NCBI GenBank assembly: GCA_002900995.3
Contig: CM035305.1
Location: 2,216,467-2,280,466 of the forward strand
Reading direction: 5' to 3'
DNA length: 64,000 nt
Origin: Ganoderma boninense
Taxonomy: Eukaryota; Basidiomycota; Agaricomycetes; Polyporales; Polyporaceae
Both the position numbers and the translations under genes were made by a program. The notes beneath the pieces were generated by a model. The model searched no databases and was not told where the DNA came from. It worked only from the letters and a program-made list of their open reading frames with translations. Below are positions 23,559 to 36,825 of the stretch, in pieces (within the stretch, counting starts at the first letter, position 1; each line of letters opens with the position of its first letter).

Positions 23559-26500
23559 CTAACGGACCGTGGAGGCACCCACGTGGAGCAAACCGAGGCG
23601 TGGAGGTGGCTTGACCAGTTCCAGAGCGGGTTCGAATCTGGCCTCTGCGGCTGGGGTACCATAGAGGAGGAGGGCTGATGATTTCTCTATCTTCTTCGCC
23701 GGCTCCGGAGGATCGATACTCGGACTCCGATGAGCATGGGAGGGGAGTAAACCAGCAAGAAGGATTTGGGTCCTCGACAGGTACTCCTGCGCAGATGCGG
23801 CTATGTCACACTGCGGCAATGCCTTGGCATCCGCCAGGGCCTGACGGAAGATAAATAAGGAATCCAGCACATTCAAGTTGACACAACCTCTGCTCACATC
23901 TCGTTGACTGGAAATGCCCGCTGCGATCCGTTGCGACGTCTCTGAGGTTTCCTCTCGCCAAACATGAGATAGCTTCTCCAAGAAGGCGAGGTCCCACAGA
24001 GCTTGACGGTGTCCTTCGGGGTCGGAATGATCGGGTGGTAGCTGAGAAATGTATACGGCACAGAGTTGACGCAACATAGAACCAGCTCGTTGCCTCCTGC
24101 AATCTTCGTTGAGACATACACCTAGTTGTTGCATTTCAGAAGACAATGAGAGAAGTGCTTGCGTGAGCGCATGCGAGGGCCGAGTCGGCGACGCGGCGTC
24201 ATCTATGTCACGTCAACATGCCTCTCCGCGGGCAGCGTAATCAAATGTGTCTTACTTGGAAAGGGCGGCAAGCTTGTGTTCGTAGATTGAACCCCAAAGC
24301 TGACTTCGAAGACTCGTGAAACAGTACGCTCTTGCCAGTTCTCTATTAGTTTGTCGTGGAGACCGCGCAGCCGTCCTCGGAACACTGCGATAGGAAGAGG
24401 TGAGGTGGTCTGAATGGTAATGATGATTCAATGACAAACCATCAGCTGCCGTTGAGCTACACCCAACTCGTGCGAAGAAATCAGAGCAAATGGATAAATC
24501 CTGGCAAATCCTGGCAACGAATACAAGACTTCTTGATGATGGGACATCTATAGAAGTCGAGAAGCCTTTCGTCAACGATGCTGCCAACAGCAGCCGATGG
24601 ACTAACCTTCGTTCTTTATGCAATGCTCTAGAACGCTGCAGATTCTATCACAAACAGCTTCTGCATCCGTACGATAAGTTGACGAGAGGTACACAACTAG
24701 CCCACTATGACGAGAAGCATACGTCAATTTCCATCAGCCAATGAACCCCGCGGGGACAGCAACACACCTTCCGGAGTCTCTAGTTTTGAGCATCACAACC
24801 AAATCCTTCTGTATGTCCGACGCACGTTGTTCCAGGGCCACTACTGTCGAATTCAACAAAGGCGTGCGACCGGAGAGCTGCTGACGCAATGCCGATTTGT
24901 ATTTTGAGAATTGTGCGGCGGCTACAGACCCTTGCGCGCTCGTCTGCATTGAAGGTACGGGCGGCGGTGAGAAGAGGTATTCAACGGGTTGATTGTCTAT
25001 GACTGTATCAGGAACTGTGGAAAACACCACGGCTTAGTTGTGACGCACCATATACATGGTCGGTGGGCGTCTGTTCTAACTCCCTGGCGGCCGATACCAC
25101 CGCGTCGCGGAACGTGGCCTCCAGGCCTTGTAATTCACCCTTCCACACGCATTTTGCCTGAACCTGAGAGGCAGTGTTGATGATGGACTCCAATTCTTGC
25201 CTCTCAGACGAGTCCAGTCCCTGCGTACTTTGGAGCCAGGTCAGGAGGGAGTCGCGGACGTCCCACACTTCCCTTATGGTCTCCAGGGAGGCGAACCAGT
25301 CCGCGAAGGCGCCTCGAACGTCTTGTATCAACTTCTTGAACCAGTCCTCCAGCTTCTCCTTTAGCTGCAATTGCAGAGTTGGGGTCATCACAGATGCGCC
25401 ATCAATGTAGGGCTTATACATCCGGATGCTCTGGGGAAGCAGCAAGAAGTGATTCGAAGAAGGTAATGTCGTCAAAAGGGTCTGTGTCGTTAGTCGCAAC
25501 TCGTGTGGAAGGGGTTCCGGGTCCTCCGAAGGCGCTTGGAAGAACTCCAGGGCTCGCTTCATCAGACAGGAAGTCATGGAGCCATCATCAACGTCGGCGA
25601 ACATGGACCGCGCTGTGGAGACGGTTCGGGAGATGGCATCTAGCAGGGCCTGGGTCCTCTGTTTCGTTTCTCGCAGGACAACTTTGCGTGGCCGGTGAGA
25701 GACCTTCCCAGTAGCCTTGGTGTCTGTCGCAGAACCATTGCCTGAGGTTGATGCTTTCCGTGCGAGGAGATTCGACAACGTTTTCGTGCGTTGAGCGAGG
25801 TATATCGACAGCGTCTCGGGTAATGGTCTTGACTCGAGGAGATGCAAGGTGAGAAGAGTTGCGCAGACTTCCTGTGCAGGTTTGAGAACGGAAATGTGTC
25901 GAGGCTAGATAAAGGCAACGTACCCCAGGGGTACTGCTCGCTTCTCGGAGGGACAAGGTGGCTCTGTGTGAGATCTGAGAGCGAAAAGGCGTAATGGCGT
26001 CCCATTGACGCTGCACAAGAGGAATGTGTTCCTATAACGAAGTGAGTCATTGCACTCAAATAACAACGAGCTATATCACGGACCTGGACGTCGACACCAT
26101 ATGAATGCCAGGTCCTATCATCGCTCTCTTGGGATAGTGCGCGATGGACCACCCGCGCAAGGAGGAACATCCATGCCGCGTTCAAGTACGACCTCTTCTC
26201 CATCAACCGCCACAGATGCTCTGGGGCATCTAGGAGCAACTTGACATGCGCTGACAACGACTGCAAAGCCTGGAGGTGCTTGTCTAAGCCGGCACATCAG
26301 AACTCCCCTCATGCAAAGACACGAAGGCGGCCTACCTTCTCCAGTAGCCGTGCGTTTCGGAGCGCGAGCTGGACTGATCGCCTTCACGGTGTCGCGCATC
26401 TCCTCCAGCGCGTCCAGGACATACTGTGAGGACTTGTCCAGGGCGAGGATGGATGTAGAGGCCTGGAGGAGGTCACGGTAGCGTTCCCTACGCTTTCATG

Positions 26501-26900
26501 ACGCCTCTGAACAATCCGACAGAACGATGGCATAGAAATCGACGCACCCAACCATGAGACGAAGTTCCTCCTGTTTCGCGTCCGCATCCGCCCTATACAC
26601 CACCTAAATCATCTAAAGGCAACGCATGCACTGAGACCGCACACACCTCAGGCGTTGCTGGATTGTTCGGACCTCCGAAACATGATGCTTCACAAACAAG
26701 TCGTCCGGGTCTATGTTGCTAGCATTAGAGAGAGGATCTAGCTTGTGCGTTGCAGATGTCGAGCGAAACGAGGGACGCCTGGGGTTAACCAGAGGGAGCG
26801 GAGGCGGACGCTTGGGAGTCGCAGAAGCTGTGCCATTTTGGCGAGGAAAGTCCGGAGAGGTTACGAGCGACGTTGACGCTACAGATGGACGACGGGCCAT
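23559..26900 (-). CDS. COG1: Conserved oligomeric Golgi complex subunit 1
   Basis: Vesicle-tethering subunit (lobe A) acting in retrograde traffic within the Golgi. Read on the minus strand from MARRPSVASTSL at 26900, through a low-complexity N-terminus, to the Vps51/COG1 signature DLFVKHHVSEVRTIQQRLR. That continues across short introns into KQEELRLMVG, then GERYRDLLQASTSILAL and LEEMRDTVKAI. Central exons (25847-25025) form long helices, including LRLTTQTLLTTLPSSNHFLL. The 3' exons include LNEDCRRQRAGSMLRQLCAVY and end at VGASTVR with the stop at 23559. About ten exons; small internal junctions were followed only approximately, so the exact intron map should be checked. The total length is in the range of fungal COG1. 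An upstream in-frame extension exists before 26900, but the chosen ATG has better context. Confidence 0.8.
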
Positions 26901-27224
26901 GGAGGCAGTTGGAGCATGGGACAGGACAGGACGGGGCAGTGGTCTACTGTAGGCGCTGAGCACGCAGGACGTGTCGGCAAGGGCGTCTGGCCTGGCGCGT
27001 CCGTTGCCAGCCAAGATTCCACCACCGTTCCATACATCGCAAAGCATACTCGGCCCGCTCTTGAATGAGGCCATAATCAATACAGCATTGCTGCTGGGGT
27101 GTGAGAGAAGTTCATCGACACGCGTCGAAGACGACGCAACGCGTTTTGGATCATTAGGCGCTCGTACATACATGAAGGTGTGGCCCGCGTAATCACAGCA
27201 TAAGGAAAGCAGTACTAGTGTGGG
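26901..27224. other. Short intergenic stretch between TMEM115-like stop and COG1 start
   Basis: About 320 bases. It holds the COG1 promoter and the 3' region of the TMEM115-like gene; I see nothing else. Confidence 0.4.
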
Positions 27225-28550
27225 TCATCGACTCTCGGACTCGTTCTCGGTAATATCTTTCGAAGATCCGTCGCTGGAAGTGGGCGGCACCACAGCTGGT
27301 GGCGCAGCCGAAGACGGCCCAGGGCGAGGTGGTGCAGCAGAACCGTTAGCAGTTCGCGGTGGCGTAGGAGAAACAGCTGCAACTCGCTGGTCGAGTGCCT
27401 TCAAAGCCATCGCGCTGGAAAGAACACATGTTGAAGGGAAGAGGTGCTGACAATGCATTGGGACACTAACCGTCTTCGCTCAGCCTCCGCGCGTGCGCCG
27501 CCTGGAAGTTGGCTATATCCTCCGGCTTCTGCATCGTTTCCGCCAGTAGGGATTAGATGGAATTTGTTCGCGACGCTGTAAACGGTGTTGCCAAGGATGC
27601 TTATGGGCCCGCTAGAAGCATTCAGGTTAGCAGAGCTGCCTTGAACTGAGGGCGCTGGCACCACGTACTGGAGTAATGGAGGGAACCAGCTCACGAATGC
27701 GAAAGTTTCGCTTCTATCTCCATACGCCGGACCTCCGCTCAAGGTCTCTGCAGAGTTCTTCTTGTAAAAGCGGAGCCAGACATAGGATACAAGCCATCCG
27801 AACTGGATAATGATGAAAGGTACTTGGAAACCGATGAGACACATGACAGTCGAGAATGTCACGTAAGCCATGGGCAACGTCTTGAGATACAAAGCATAAG
27901 CACAAGGCCGTACACAGCCCATTGACTAGAACACACCTTCACCCGCGCCTTGAATACGCCCATGATCTGAACTTGATGCTCCGGAATGATCTGAGTGAAG
28001 CCGACGAGGACCCCGATCTGGAGAGCCATCAGGCCATGGTATTGCTGTCCATACCTTCGCCAGTATCAATAAGAGTGCGAAGTGAGAAGTACTGGCTACT
28101 CACAAGAACACGGGCATCCTTGTGACAGCGTACTCCAACCAGTTCACTACGAATGCGATAATATTTGACGCAACGACTGTCACCACAACGAACTTGACCG
28201 TCTCGATAGACCCCCATAGTCGTTCCAGGTAGCGAAGAGATGCAGGGATAACGATGAGGGAGAAAATTAGCTGCAGCAGGCATGTCAGCATGGTGTGGCG
28301 ACCGTGTATACGCGAATAAACGCACCTCTACGATGCTACTCTCGACGAAAGCGGAGGTGAGGAATGTCCATGGATAGAAGAGGCTGGACCCCGGGATAAG
28401 GACGAGATATGGAGCAGAGAAGGTGGCATCCCCTGTCCAGAGAAGGAAGTAGTAGAGTAATGAGAAGACAATCGTGGCTGCAGTGAAGGCGCGAGTCGCT
28501 GGAGGTATTGAGGCGACATATTGGAGTGGGGCAAGGGAGAGGACAGCCAT
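27225..28550 (-). CDS. TMEM115-like rhomboid-family Golgi membrane protein (DUF1751)
   Basis: Integral membrane protein of the rhomboid superfamily without protease activity; in animals TMEM115 acts in Golgi-to-ER retrograde transport, and the fungal counterpart is YOL107W-like. Starts with MAVLSLAPLQYVASIPPATR at 28550. Hydrophobic helices follow: TAATIVFSLLYYFLLW, YPWTFLTSAFVESSIVEV, IFSLIVIPASLRYLERLWGS and VVVTVVASNIIAFVV. The family hallmark region YHGLMALQIGVLVGFTQIIPEH is formed across a splice junction. A further pair of helices (MAYVTFSTVMCLIGFQ; FIIIQFGWLVSYVWLRFYK) precedes a Pro/Ser/Ala-rich cytosolic tail ending at 27225. About six exons. Catalytic Ser/His of active rhomboids are absent, as expected. 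It is divergent from the FAM32A gene, 255 bases away. Confidence 0.82.
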
Positions 28551-28805
28551 GGCGATCCCGGTTTAGCGGCTATAAGGTCATTCACTAGTGTTCCGGGGAA
28601 GAGCAACCGCCGGAGACGGAAAGAAGAGCGAGGGCTGCACGGACAACAGACTGAGAGGACGACACGGTCAACGACGCAGCCTTGGGTTTGGCGAACACAG
28701 CGGGCGCGCGTCACGGCCTGTCACGGCGCCCTTCTCCTGGCAGACCCGCGTGATGCGTGACGGCACCACTCCATGACTTGAACGACCACCACGCCCCGCC
28801 GGACG
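28551..28805. promoter_or_regulatory. Divergent promoter between the TMEM115-like and FAM32A genes
   Basis: A 255-base head-to-head gap between two genes starting at 28550 (minus) and 28806 (plus). It must contain both promoters; no specific element was recognised. Confidence 0.4.
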
Positions 28806-29371
28806 ATGTCCTCAGACTATGACTTCCGTCCCGGTGGCTCCCTCAAGCTCAAGGGAGGCGTCAAGGATGGTGGCATTGTGAAGAAGTGAGTATTGTGGCG
28901 TGTTCCTCTGTAACCTACGCTGACAGCACCACAGGAAGAAGAAATCGAAGAAAGACAAGGAGAAGGCTGTTCCTCCTGACGAGGACCGCGTGCAGGCATT
29001 GGAGCGAGCAATCAAGGAAGACGAAGCTCGGTCCACGTCTCCATCTGGCAGCGGTCGTAGCACTCCCGCCATCGCCAGTAGCAGCAGCAGTAGCGACAGG
29101 AAGACCGCCGCGGAGAAGAGGTTCGAGGAAATTCAAAAGAAGCGGGTGCGTACGCCACACCATGTTACTCACTCCGACCTCTCAACATCTTCGGACCTCA
29201 GTTAGCAGAGAAGGTGGCGAGGCTGGCAAGCAAGACCCACAAGGACCGCGTCAGCGAGTTCAATGCCAAGCTAGAAGCCCTCAGCGAGCACCATGATATC
29301 CCGAAGGTATGCCTCTGCGACAACCCGTATCTGCTGTGTGCTCACCCACAGCACAGGTTGGACCGGGCTAA
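28806..29371 (+). CDS. FAM32A homologue, spliceosome-associated small basic protein
   Basis: Begins MSSDYDFRPGGSLKLKGG, a good match to the N-terminus of FAM32A proteins. Then comes a lysine-rich block (KKKKSKKDKEK), a Ser-rich linker, and the conserved C-terminal helix AEKRFEEIQKKR-LAEKVARLASKTHKDRVSEFNAKLEALSEHHDIPK. The last exon is only 15 bases and reads VGPG plus stop (29357-29371), which matches the family C-terminus, so the stop at 29371 is secure. Three introns. In human cells FAM32A sits in the catalytic spliceosome and favours the second step; the same role here is inference from conservation. Confidence 0.88.
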
Positions 29372-29679
29372 TATATCATGTATTTCATACGCATCGTATC
29401 CTTGTATGTTTTGCCCTTCAATGGATTTGTGTCCTATCTCCGACATATACTCGGATACACGAAAGTCTGCCAGAGCGACCAGGGTTTGTTTGCGCTGCGT
29501 TTGGGGGACAGAATCACAGATCAGCTATCTAGTAGATAACTGGCGTGTTGGTCTGTATTTGTACGTTAGATATGACGGAATAAGAGGGTGGCCCTACGAA
29601 CGTGACCACAGACCGCGCCTGTCCGGCCTCGCCTCAACTCTCTCTCGTCCATGCATCTTCTCCCCTCACCACCACCACT

Positions 29680-31869
29680 ATGAAGGCCACTGCTCCAGAC
29701 CATACTCTCGATAAAAAAGGACACATATGTCCGCCGTCTGCCGCAACGCATCCTTCGGACCGCTGGGAATCGCTCTTTGTCTATGGCTTCATATGCAAGT
29801 TTACTCAGCTCCGTGTGAAGGTCGAGGGGTTTCATACGCCTATGGAGTACGCCTGATTTTCTCGTGGCGAGTCTGAAACGCCGTTTGCTAACGTCCACGG
29901 GGTGGATTTATCAGTTTCGAGGACGCGTTACTGTCGCCCGAGCCCAACCCTATAATGACCCAAATCCTCTCGCGATTTGTCCTCAACCTGCGTCCGGGGA
30001 CGCGTAATTTGAGGTGCGCACAGTTTCAATGTCCCTGTGGGCTCGTAAAACACGTTATGCTGACGTGGCGAGCGTCGCAGCTCCGATGTGATTACATCTA
30101 CCGTGGCGGCTCTGCTGCAGGAATACTTCAAGACCTCGGAGAGGAGTGTATTCTGGGACGATGCCCTGAAGGCAAACGTGGACCCATTCCAGGAGGTAGA
30201 GGGGAGCTTTTTCGCTGCATGCTGGGACACGAAGGTGCGTCACAGTAATATCCCGATGACCCTTTACAACATTTCATCCACCCCCGACCTCCACACAGCT
30301 CAAAATACTGCGGCAATTGGTGGAATTACAACTGTGCCACAGTCAAGAAATAAAGGCGGTTATCGACCGCGCATGGGGCGTCGTCCACAACAAGCACAAG
30401 AAGACCGAGGTGCAATCCCTGCCTCCGCCTCCCGGCGACCCACAGAGTCAAGAACGATTGCAGCTAATCCCTCTGGGCCAGGACAAGGAACGTAGACGCT
30501 ACTGGATTGTAGATGGTGTGTTTTAGAACGCTCTACCCTTGTTTTCGTATTTGCGAGTGTTTGCCGTCCATGCGGCTGCTGGATCGTATCGGACGGTCGG
30601 CACTTTGCGGCTTCTAAAATTGACCAATGTTTTGGGCAGCGGGTCACTGACTGAACCTTTGTCGCACCAGATTCCCCAAGGGTCTACATGTCTACAAACC
30701 CGTGGAAGATTACCGCTACATTCCAGACCGTTGCCTCAACACGAGACGAGTACATGGTCATTTTGGAGAAGGTAAAGGAGGGTGCACCTCCTGAAGGCAA
30801 GACGGGCAAGCGGTCGAAACTCGAGACCGCCCATGTTTCTCTGCTCAAAGCGCTTCAGGATAGAGTCGAAGTGATTGACAACGAAATAGCGGTGAGTTTT
30901 TTTGGTCAAGACGTTTTCGGACGGTGCCGCATCCTAGCATGCCTTGGACCTTTATTTGCCACGGCTGCGTGGAGGTTTGACCGTATCTGTGTTTCACGTG
31001 ACTGATGGATGCGCCGTCGCAGCGAATCCAACGTGTACAGCGCAAGATCCAGCAGCGGAATCTGCTTATCGCATCGGCGGAGTTGCGAGAAACTCGCACC
31101 CGCCGACGGACCAACCGTCCAGACTACGCTTACATGAACAACCCGGAAAGCGACGTGAGTGCTGCCGTCCGGTCCGACTGAGCGGCCACGCTCATTCCAA
31201 ACTTTCATGCAGCACGAAGAGGACGAATACGCGTATCAACCACAAGGCGAGGAGGACGACGAGTATGAAGATCAGGGAGAGTTTGACGATCCTGACGACG
31301 CGAAATCGCGACGAGGGGCTACAGCCACCCGACGATCCACACGGAGCAACGGTGCTCGCGCCCAGGACGACTGGAGTGAGTGGAGAGGAGAGCGCCGCTC
31401 AGTGCGCCTCGGTGCACCAGTAGACACACAGCTAGACGAGCCGCCACCAAAGCGCGCGCGAACGGACGACAGTGCTATGAGCGGAAACTCTGGCGACGTA
31501 CCACCGACCAATGGCAACTCGGGGAGTGGCCTCAAGATTAAGATCAACGGCGCGGCCGCAATCAAGCCCACCGAGACAGCCGTGGAGGCTATCGCAGGGA
31601 AGAAGAAGAGTAAATTCTGGTACTATGCCGTTGAGCCAGTAGCCGCCACCGCTGGACGCGCTGTTGGGCCGCCAGCAACCTCTGACAGTGCGCTGCACTC
31701 TGAAGGCGACGGGGTAGACTTGGACGACGCTATGTCGGATGGGCCCAGTGGTAACGGCGTACGATATCCCTCGACGACACCCTCCGCGTCGGGTTCGAAC
31801 GCCGATGAGCTCTACGAAAAGAGCATCGGAGGCAGCCTTTCGCCGGCATCCAGCATGGACGAGTCGTGA
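29680..31869 (+). CDS. DDT/WHIM-domain chromatin-remodelling protein (RSF1-like)
   Basis: Nuclear protein probably bridging an ISWI-type remodeller to chromatin. Exon 1 (29680 to about 29849) carries the first DDT helix (LFVYGFICKFTQL). Exon 2 begins at 29915 with FEDALLSPEPNPIMTQIL, completing the DDT/WHIM1 region. After further introns come KLKILRQLVELQLCHSQEI, then a WHIM2-like block, LQLIPLGQDKERRRYWIVD, matching the position of the IGRDKDGLMYWYQLD-type motif in RSF1. The second half is low-complexity: acidic (EEDDEYEDQGEFDDPDD), then Arg/Ser/Pro-rich with a basic KRAR cluster. No PHD finger is visible, unlike animal RSF1. The splice at 30015 uses AG|GTGCGC. Family level is confident; the specific orthologue is not. 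Confidence 0.72.
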
Positions 31870-32335
31870 TCTCCTGGTCGTCGTATGTGTGTTCTATCTT
31901 GTTTATATTCTACTTCAAACCCCACATATCCCATCATCGCACTAGTCAACGTCCTGCCGCCAACGCATTCTCACCGGCTCAGACCATTTCTACCGTTACA
32001 TCTGGCTGCGTACGCACCGTCACGTCGCCACTACGTACGTCCTAATCGCAAGTTCATAGACCAATGATAGTATTACACACCGCCCGATATCGAATCGAGT
32101 TATTTGCTGTTTTGTGAATTCCAGCGGGACTGTGCCACAATTTTATGTGATACTGGACAACGGCCTTGGGCAGCAGGGAGCGAAACGCGGCGAGCCAGGC
32201 TGAGCCTCTGTCGGCCGTTGCCGTGGTTCGATGGAGCTCGGGAGGAAAGCGGTCACGGCGGTTCTAACGACGCGTCAGTCCCACTTCCCCCTTCAAGTCC
32301 TCCTTAAACTTTTCCGCCCTCCTCTCTTCTGCTGA
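31870..32335. other. Intergenic stretch before mitochondrial intermediate peptidase
   Basis: About 470 bases with no recognised gene. It contains the 3' UTR of the DDT/WHIM gene and the promoter of the peptidase gene; C/T-rich in the last 60 bases. Confidence 0.45.
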
Positions 32336-34829
32336 ATGCTCGCATGGGTCGTAAAGAACACAACCACCAAATCACCGTTCCGTTCTCGCCGTTATCTCAG
32401 GGTAGGGCGACTGGGCAGGGAGGGGACCCTTTCCCGACAAGCCACCACCTCCGCTGTCCAACCCGCTTCCGCCGATGACACGGACCTCATAGCCTTCTTC
32501 GACCAACCTTATGTTCCTCAGAAACTCACCTCGCCGACCGGCCTCTTTGGACACCAGATGCTCAACACCCCATCCGCCTTTGTCGCCCTGGCCGACTCTA
32601 CTGTTCGCCGCGCGCAACTGCTAACGGACCGAATTTTGCGGGCGCGGGAGTCACGGGACGAGCTGTTCAAGGTAGTGAAGAACTTGGATAGGCTCAGCGA
32701 TATGTTATGTGGCGTCATCGATCTAGCGGAGTTGGTGAGGAACGCACACCCGGACCAGACCTGGATCCAGAGTGCCGACGAGGTATACGAGAAGTTGTGC
32801 GAGTTCATGAATGTTCTCAATACCAATGTCGACTTATACGAAGTGCGCATTGCATACAACTACGTGGCATTCTCTATAACTGACATTTGCTCTTGTGCAC
32901 ATCTAGGTGTTGCGGGATGTCTTAGCCGACAAGGACGTCGTGAAATTCCTCAGTCCGGAGGCGTATCAGACCGCCCTAATATTTTGGCGCGACTTCGAGA
33001 ACTCGGGGATAGAATTACCCCCTGCGCAGCGCGAACGCTTTGTCTCCCTTTCCACCGAAATTCTTGTCCTTGGTCGCCAGTTCTTGAACGAGACCTCAAC
33101 TCCACGCCCACCCGCTCAAATCCAGTGGTCGGAGTTGCAGGGTGTGAACGATCTGGGCATGGGCGCAAGACTGCGCCTCCAAGCACAAGTCACGAAAAAG
33201 CAGTTGCTTGTGTATCCCGGTTCTCTCCAGGCTCAGATGATCATGCGATCCGCTCCCGCAGAAGGACCACGTAGAAAGGTGTATATGGCTTCGAATTCCA
33301 GCACACCCGAGCAGATACACATTCTTGAACGACTCCTACGCGCGCGAGGGGAATTGGCGCAGTTGGTGGGGAAGGAGAGCTTTGCGCATATGACACTCAC
33401 AGACAAAATGGCGAAGAGTCCAGGTACAAGACTCTTTCACTGCCTGCCTTTTCACTGCGCTGAGCTTGTCCAACAGAGAATGTCCAATCATTCCTCGATG
33501 CGTTGTTGGGCCATACACAGCTGCATGCCCAACGGGCTCTGCGGACGCTCAGCATGCGCAAACGAGTGCATCTGAACGCCAACTCGTTACCCATCATTCA
33601 AGCATGGGATCGTGACTTCTACTGTCCCCCCGAACCGCCTGCGCCACCAGTCTCCCTTCCTCCCCTGACGCTAGGCACAGTCTTCATGGCGCTATCACGA
33701 CTGTTCCGGGCCCTCTACGGTATATCTCTCCGACTCTCAGAAGTCTCTCCAGGAGAGGTGTGGCATTCGGACGTTCGCAAACTGGAGGTAATCGATGACG
33801 AGCAAGGGCAACTGGGTTGGATCTATGCCGACCTCTTTGGACGCGTGGGGAAACCTGGAGGAGCCGCACACTACACCGTGCGCTGCTCCCGACGCACAGA
33901 TGACGACGATGAAGGGGGAGACCTGAAGGGTACCCGTGGCCATGACCATTCTATTATTCGCCTCTCACAAGAATTCGAAGCAGGGCGCCATGTTCGCCTT
34001 CCTCACGAGGACGTGACATATCAATTACCCGTTGTCGTCCTGCTATGCGAGTTTATGAGACCAAGGATTGGACAAGGGCCGGCAGTTCTCGAGTGGCACG
34101 AAGTTCTTACACTTTTTCATGAGATGGGCCATGCTATGCACTGTAAGCCCTCATTCACTTGATCGGCTTAATTGGGGTGTTGATATGAAATCTCATAAAG
34201 CCATGATTGGTCGGACCGAATATCAGAATGTCTCTGGCACCCGATGCGCCACGGACTTCGTTGAACTCCCGTCCATACTCATGGAACACTTTCTGAACTC
34301 TCCGATAGTTCTGTCCCTCTTCGATTGGGACAATACTTTCGCGATTCGCCAGACTGGGAGCCAACCCAAAGACCCGTGCCGATCCATCGATACGCACACC
34401 CAGATTCTTCTCGCAATGTTGGACCAAATTTATCACTCTCGAGCTGTCTTGTCTCCAACATTCGACAGCACCGCGTCACTAACCCAGTTGTATGAGACTT
34501 CCGGTCTAATACCGTATGTCTCCGGCACATCTTGGCAAACACAGTTTGGACATCTCTTCGGTTATGGCGCAACGTATTATTCCTACCTTTTCGATCGTGC
34601 CATCGCGTCACAAGTTTGGGGCAAGCTCTTCCACCACGACCCCCTACAACGCAATGTTGGCGAAAAATTCAAGCGTGAAGTCTTGAAGTTCGGCGGCGGA
34701 CAAGATCCTTGGAAGATGGTAGGCAGGCTGCTAAACTCGCCGCAACTTGGCGCAGGTGACGCGGAAGCGATGGCGGAGGTCGGTCGATGGAAGATCGAAG
34801 ACGATGTAGCCATGCCTGAGAGGCATTGA
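32336..34829 (+). CDS. OCT1: Mitochondrial intermediate peptidase (MIP, Oct1)
   Basis: M3-family zinc metallopeptidase that removes an octapeptide from imported precursors in the mitochondrial matrix. Four exons: 32336-32842, 32907-33423, 33477-34142 and 34201-34829. The N-terminus is basic ([22 protein letters not shown]), as expected for a presequence. The family block [19 protein letters not shown] follows. The zinc motif HEMGHAMHS is split by the third intron (second His triplet and following Ser). Downstream come [13 protein letters not shown] and the C-terminal [14 protein letters not shown] block (here [20 protein letters not shown]). All catalytic features are intact. MIP is the standard marker directly beside the HD mating-type genes in Agaricomycetes, and here its stop is 165 bases from the HD2 stop. 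Confidence 0.95.
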
Positions 34830-34993
34830 TGCACGAAATGTGTATTTACACCATTTGAGCCGTGTGGCAACGTCTTATTCCACATATATAGTACGAACTA
34901 CACAAGAGCCATTGATGATGAATAATGATAGCACGATAAAAGGTGGAAAGATGTCCATGAGCAGTGGAATGTTGCTGGGATGATATACCGTCC

Positions 34994-36825
34994 TCAGGGT
35001 GACAACGCATCCCCCTGGGACGTCCAACGAAAATAATCAAGGGAGAACATGCATGGATCTGATCTTGGGACTTCATAGCTTATTGTAGGGGAAGGGACTG
35101 ATTTTGCTGGAAAGTAATCCTCGACGACCAAAGTGGGTGGAAAACGTAGCCCCAAATCGCTAGGTGGAGACGACGGTGCGACGGTTGCGATCGGTAAGTC
35201 AAACACAGATGATGGAGGCGTGGATGGAGGAGATTCCGTGTGGTCACTGTCACTGGCAGCCTTGGAGGATGAGGAACCGGCGGACGTTGTGCGAGAAACT
35301 GGAATGCGGTAATGAGGGTTATTCAGTTGTGCTCGTCGCGAAGGCGGATTCTTGGGAACACGCCGCGGCAGAGCGCGCCTCGGATAAGCTGTGTCGGGAT
35401 GTAGATCTGGCGAAGGAAGCCCACAAGAAGCGGAGAGAGATGCGCTTTTCGAGCAGCGTAGCGGCGCCTTGACTGAGGCTTCTGGAAAACACGATGCTGT
35501 GTGATCGTTCGTAGCTGTCTGACGACAGGATGCTGAACACGACGGACGAGGTGTCCGTCTTAAGACACGAAGCAGGGATGGGAGAGGGGCTTGGACGCAA
35601 GACGTTACGAAACCAAAGCCATAGTGCGGACCCGACCGATCCCGGCTTGAGGATTCGCACGAATGTCCCGCCAGCGAGAGTTTCGCGAACGCCGCTGTAA
35701 GAGAAGAGACGTCGATTTCTGAAGAAGTCTTGACGGCTGTAGAGGAGGAGGAGCGCGGCCATGGCAGCGCGAATCCCCTCTTCTCGGAGGTATCAGGGAA
35801 AGGTTCATATTGGCAAGACGGCGGATATGGTGTGGGAAATGCATGAGGGGGGACAGGCAAGTCGAAATGCTCATGAGTCGGCGACATCGATGGTACGACA
35901 CTAGCTTCCTAGAAGAGGCCTAAGGTCGCTGTAACAATCTGAGGAGCGGCGAATAAACTCACAACGACATTTTCGCCAGCATCTACATCACCATCGTCTT
36001 CGGGATCGACGGGTAATAACGCCTCTATGACTGCATTCTCGAGTTCATCTGACAATACCCCACTGCCGGCTGGCTTGTTCAGTTCTCGTCCTTCCTTCCT
36101 GCATCGGCTCCGTCGATTTTGAAACTGTATGCATGAGCTGCGATGTCCTTCAGGATGATACATTTCCACTTACCCAGACGTGAATTTGCTTAAATCCCAT
36201 GTCACTTCTGTGCGCCAACTCATGCTTCTCCAATCTGGAAGGAAAGGCGTTCTTTGCAAAAAATCCTTCCAGTAAGGGGACTGCACTCTGAACAACAAAG
36301 TTGAGATGGCGTATAACACTCATAAGCAAATATCCTGACCTGGTTGAATGGTCTCCTTGTCGGCGGACTACCCGAAATTGATCTCTCCCTGTGGAATAGC
36401 TGCGCCTTCATGTAGCGAGGAGCGAAGTCGCTCAGAATGTAGGAACTCCAATTGCGAATGGTTGTGTTGTAGATTGCGACATAGGGGAGAGGAATTGGGG
36501 TAGATTTGAGGGCGTTGTGGGAGTAGAGGGCGGGATTCTGGAGAGATTCACGACGGCGGGCGAAGTCGGCCTGACAGAGATTCTTGAGACGAGCGACCGC
36601 ATGCGACATCACGGAAGAAATGCGTTGTGCCGACAAGTCATCCAAGCCAAACGCGACCAAGCGTGGAGCAAGCGAGTCTGGTACTGGAAGTGACAAGTCG
36701 AGGATAGGTGGAGCCGGGGTCTGAAGGTGCACTGGCGTCGAGCACGATGCTGACTTCCGAGCCATGGCTTCAGCCGATGCCAGAGTTTGACGGAGGACCT
36801 GGATGGATGTAGTGTATCGCTGCAT
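34994..36825 (-). CDS. HD2-type mating-type homeodomain transcription factor
   Basis: Four exons: 36825-36340, 36287-36174, 36124-35963 and 35908-34994; 558 residues. The N-terminus (MQRYTTSIQVLRQTLASAEA) is the variable dimerisation region that decides allele specificity. The homeodomain lies at about residues 156-215. It starts at TRRPFNQ, runs through SAVPLLEGFFAKNAFPSRLE and DMGFKQIHVW, and closes with FQNRRSRCRKEG after an intron that splits W and F. WFQNRR is the recognition-helix motif of the HD2 class. The long Ser/Pro-rich C-terminus has a basic patch (RRALPRRVPK). HD2 proteins act in the nucleus as heterodimers with HD1 from the other mating type to start dikaryotic development. Divergent from HD1, 229 bases apart, as usual for this locus. 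Confidence 0.93.
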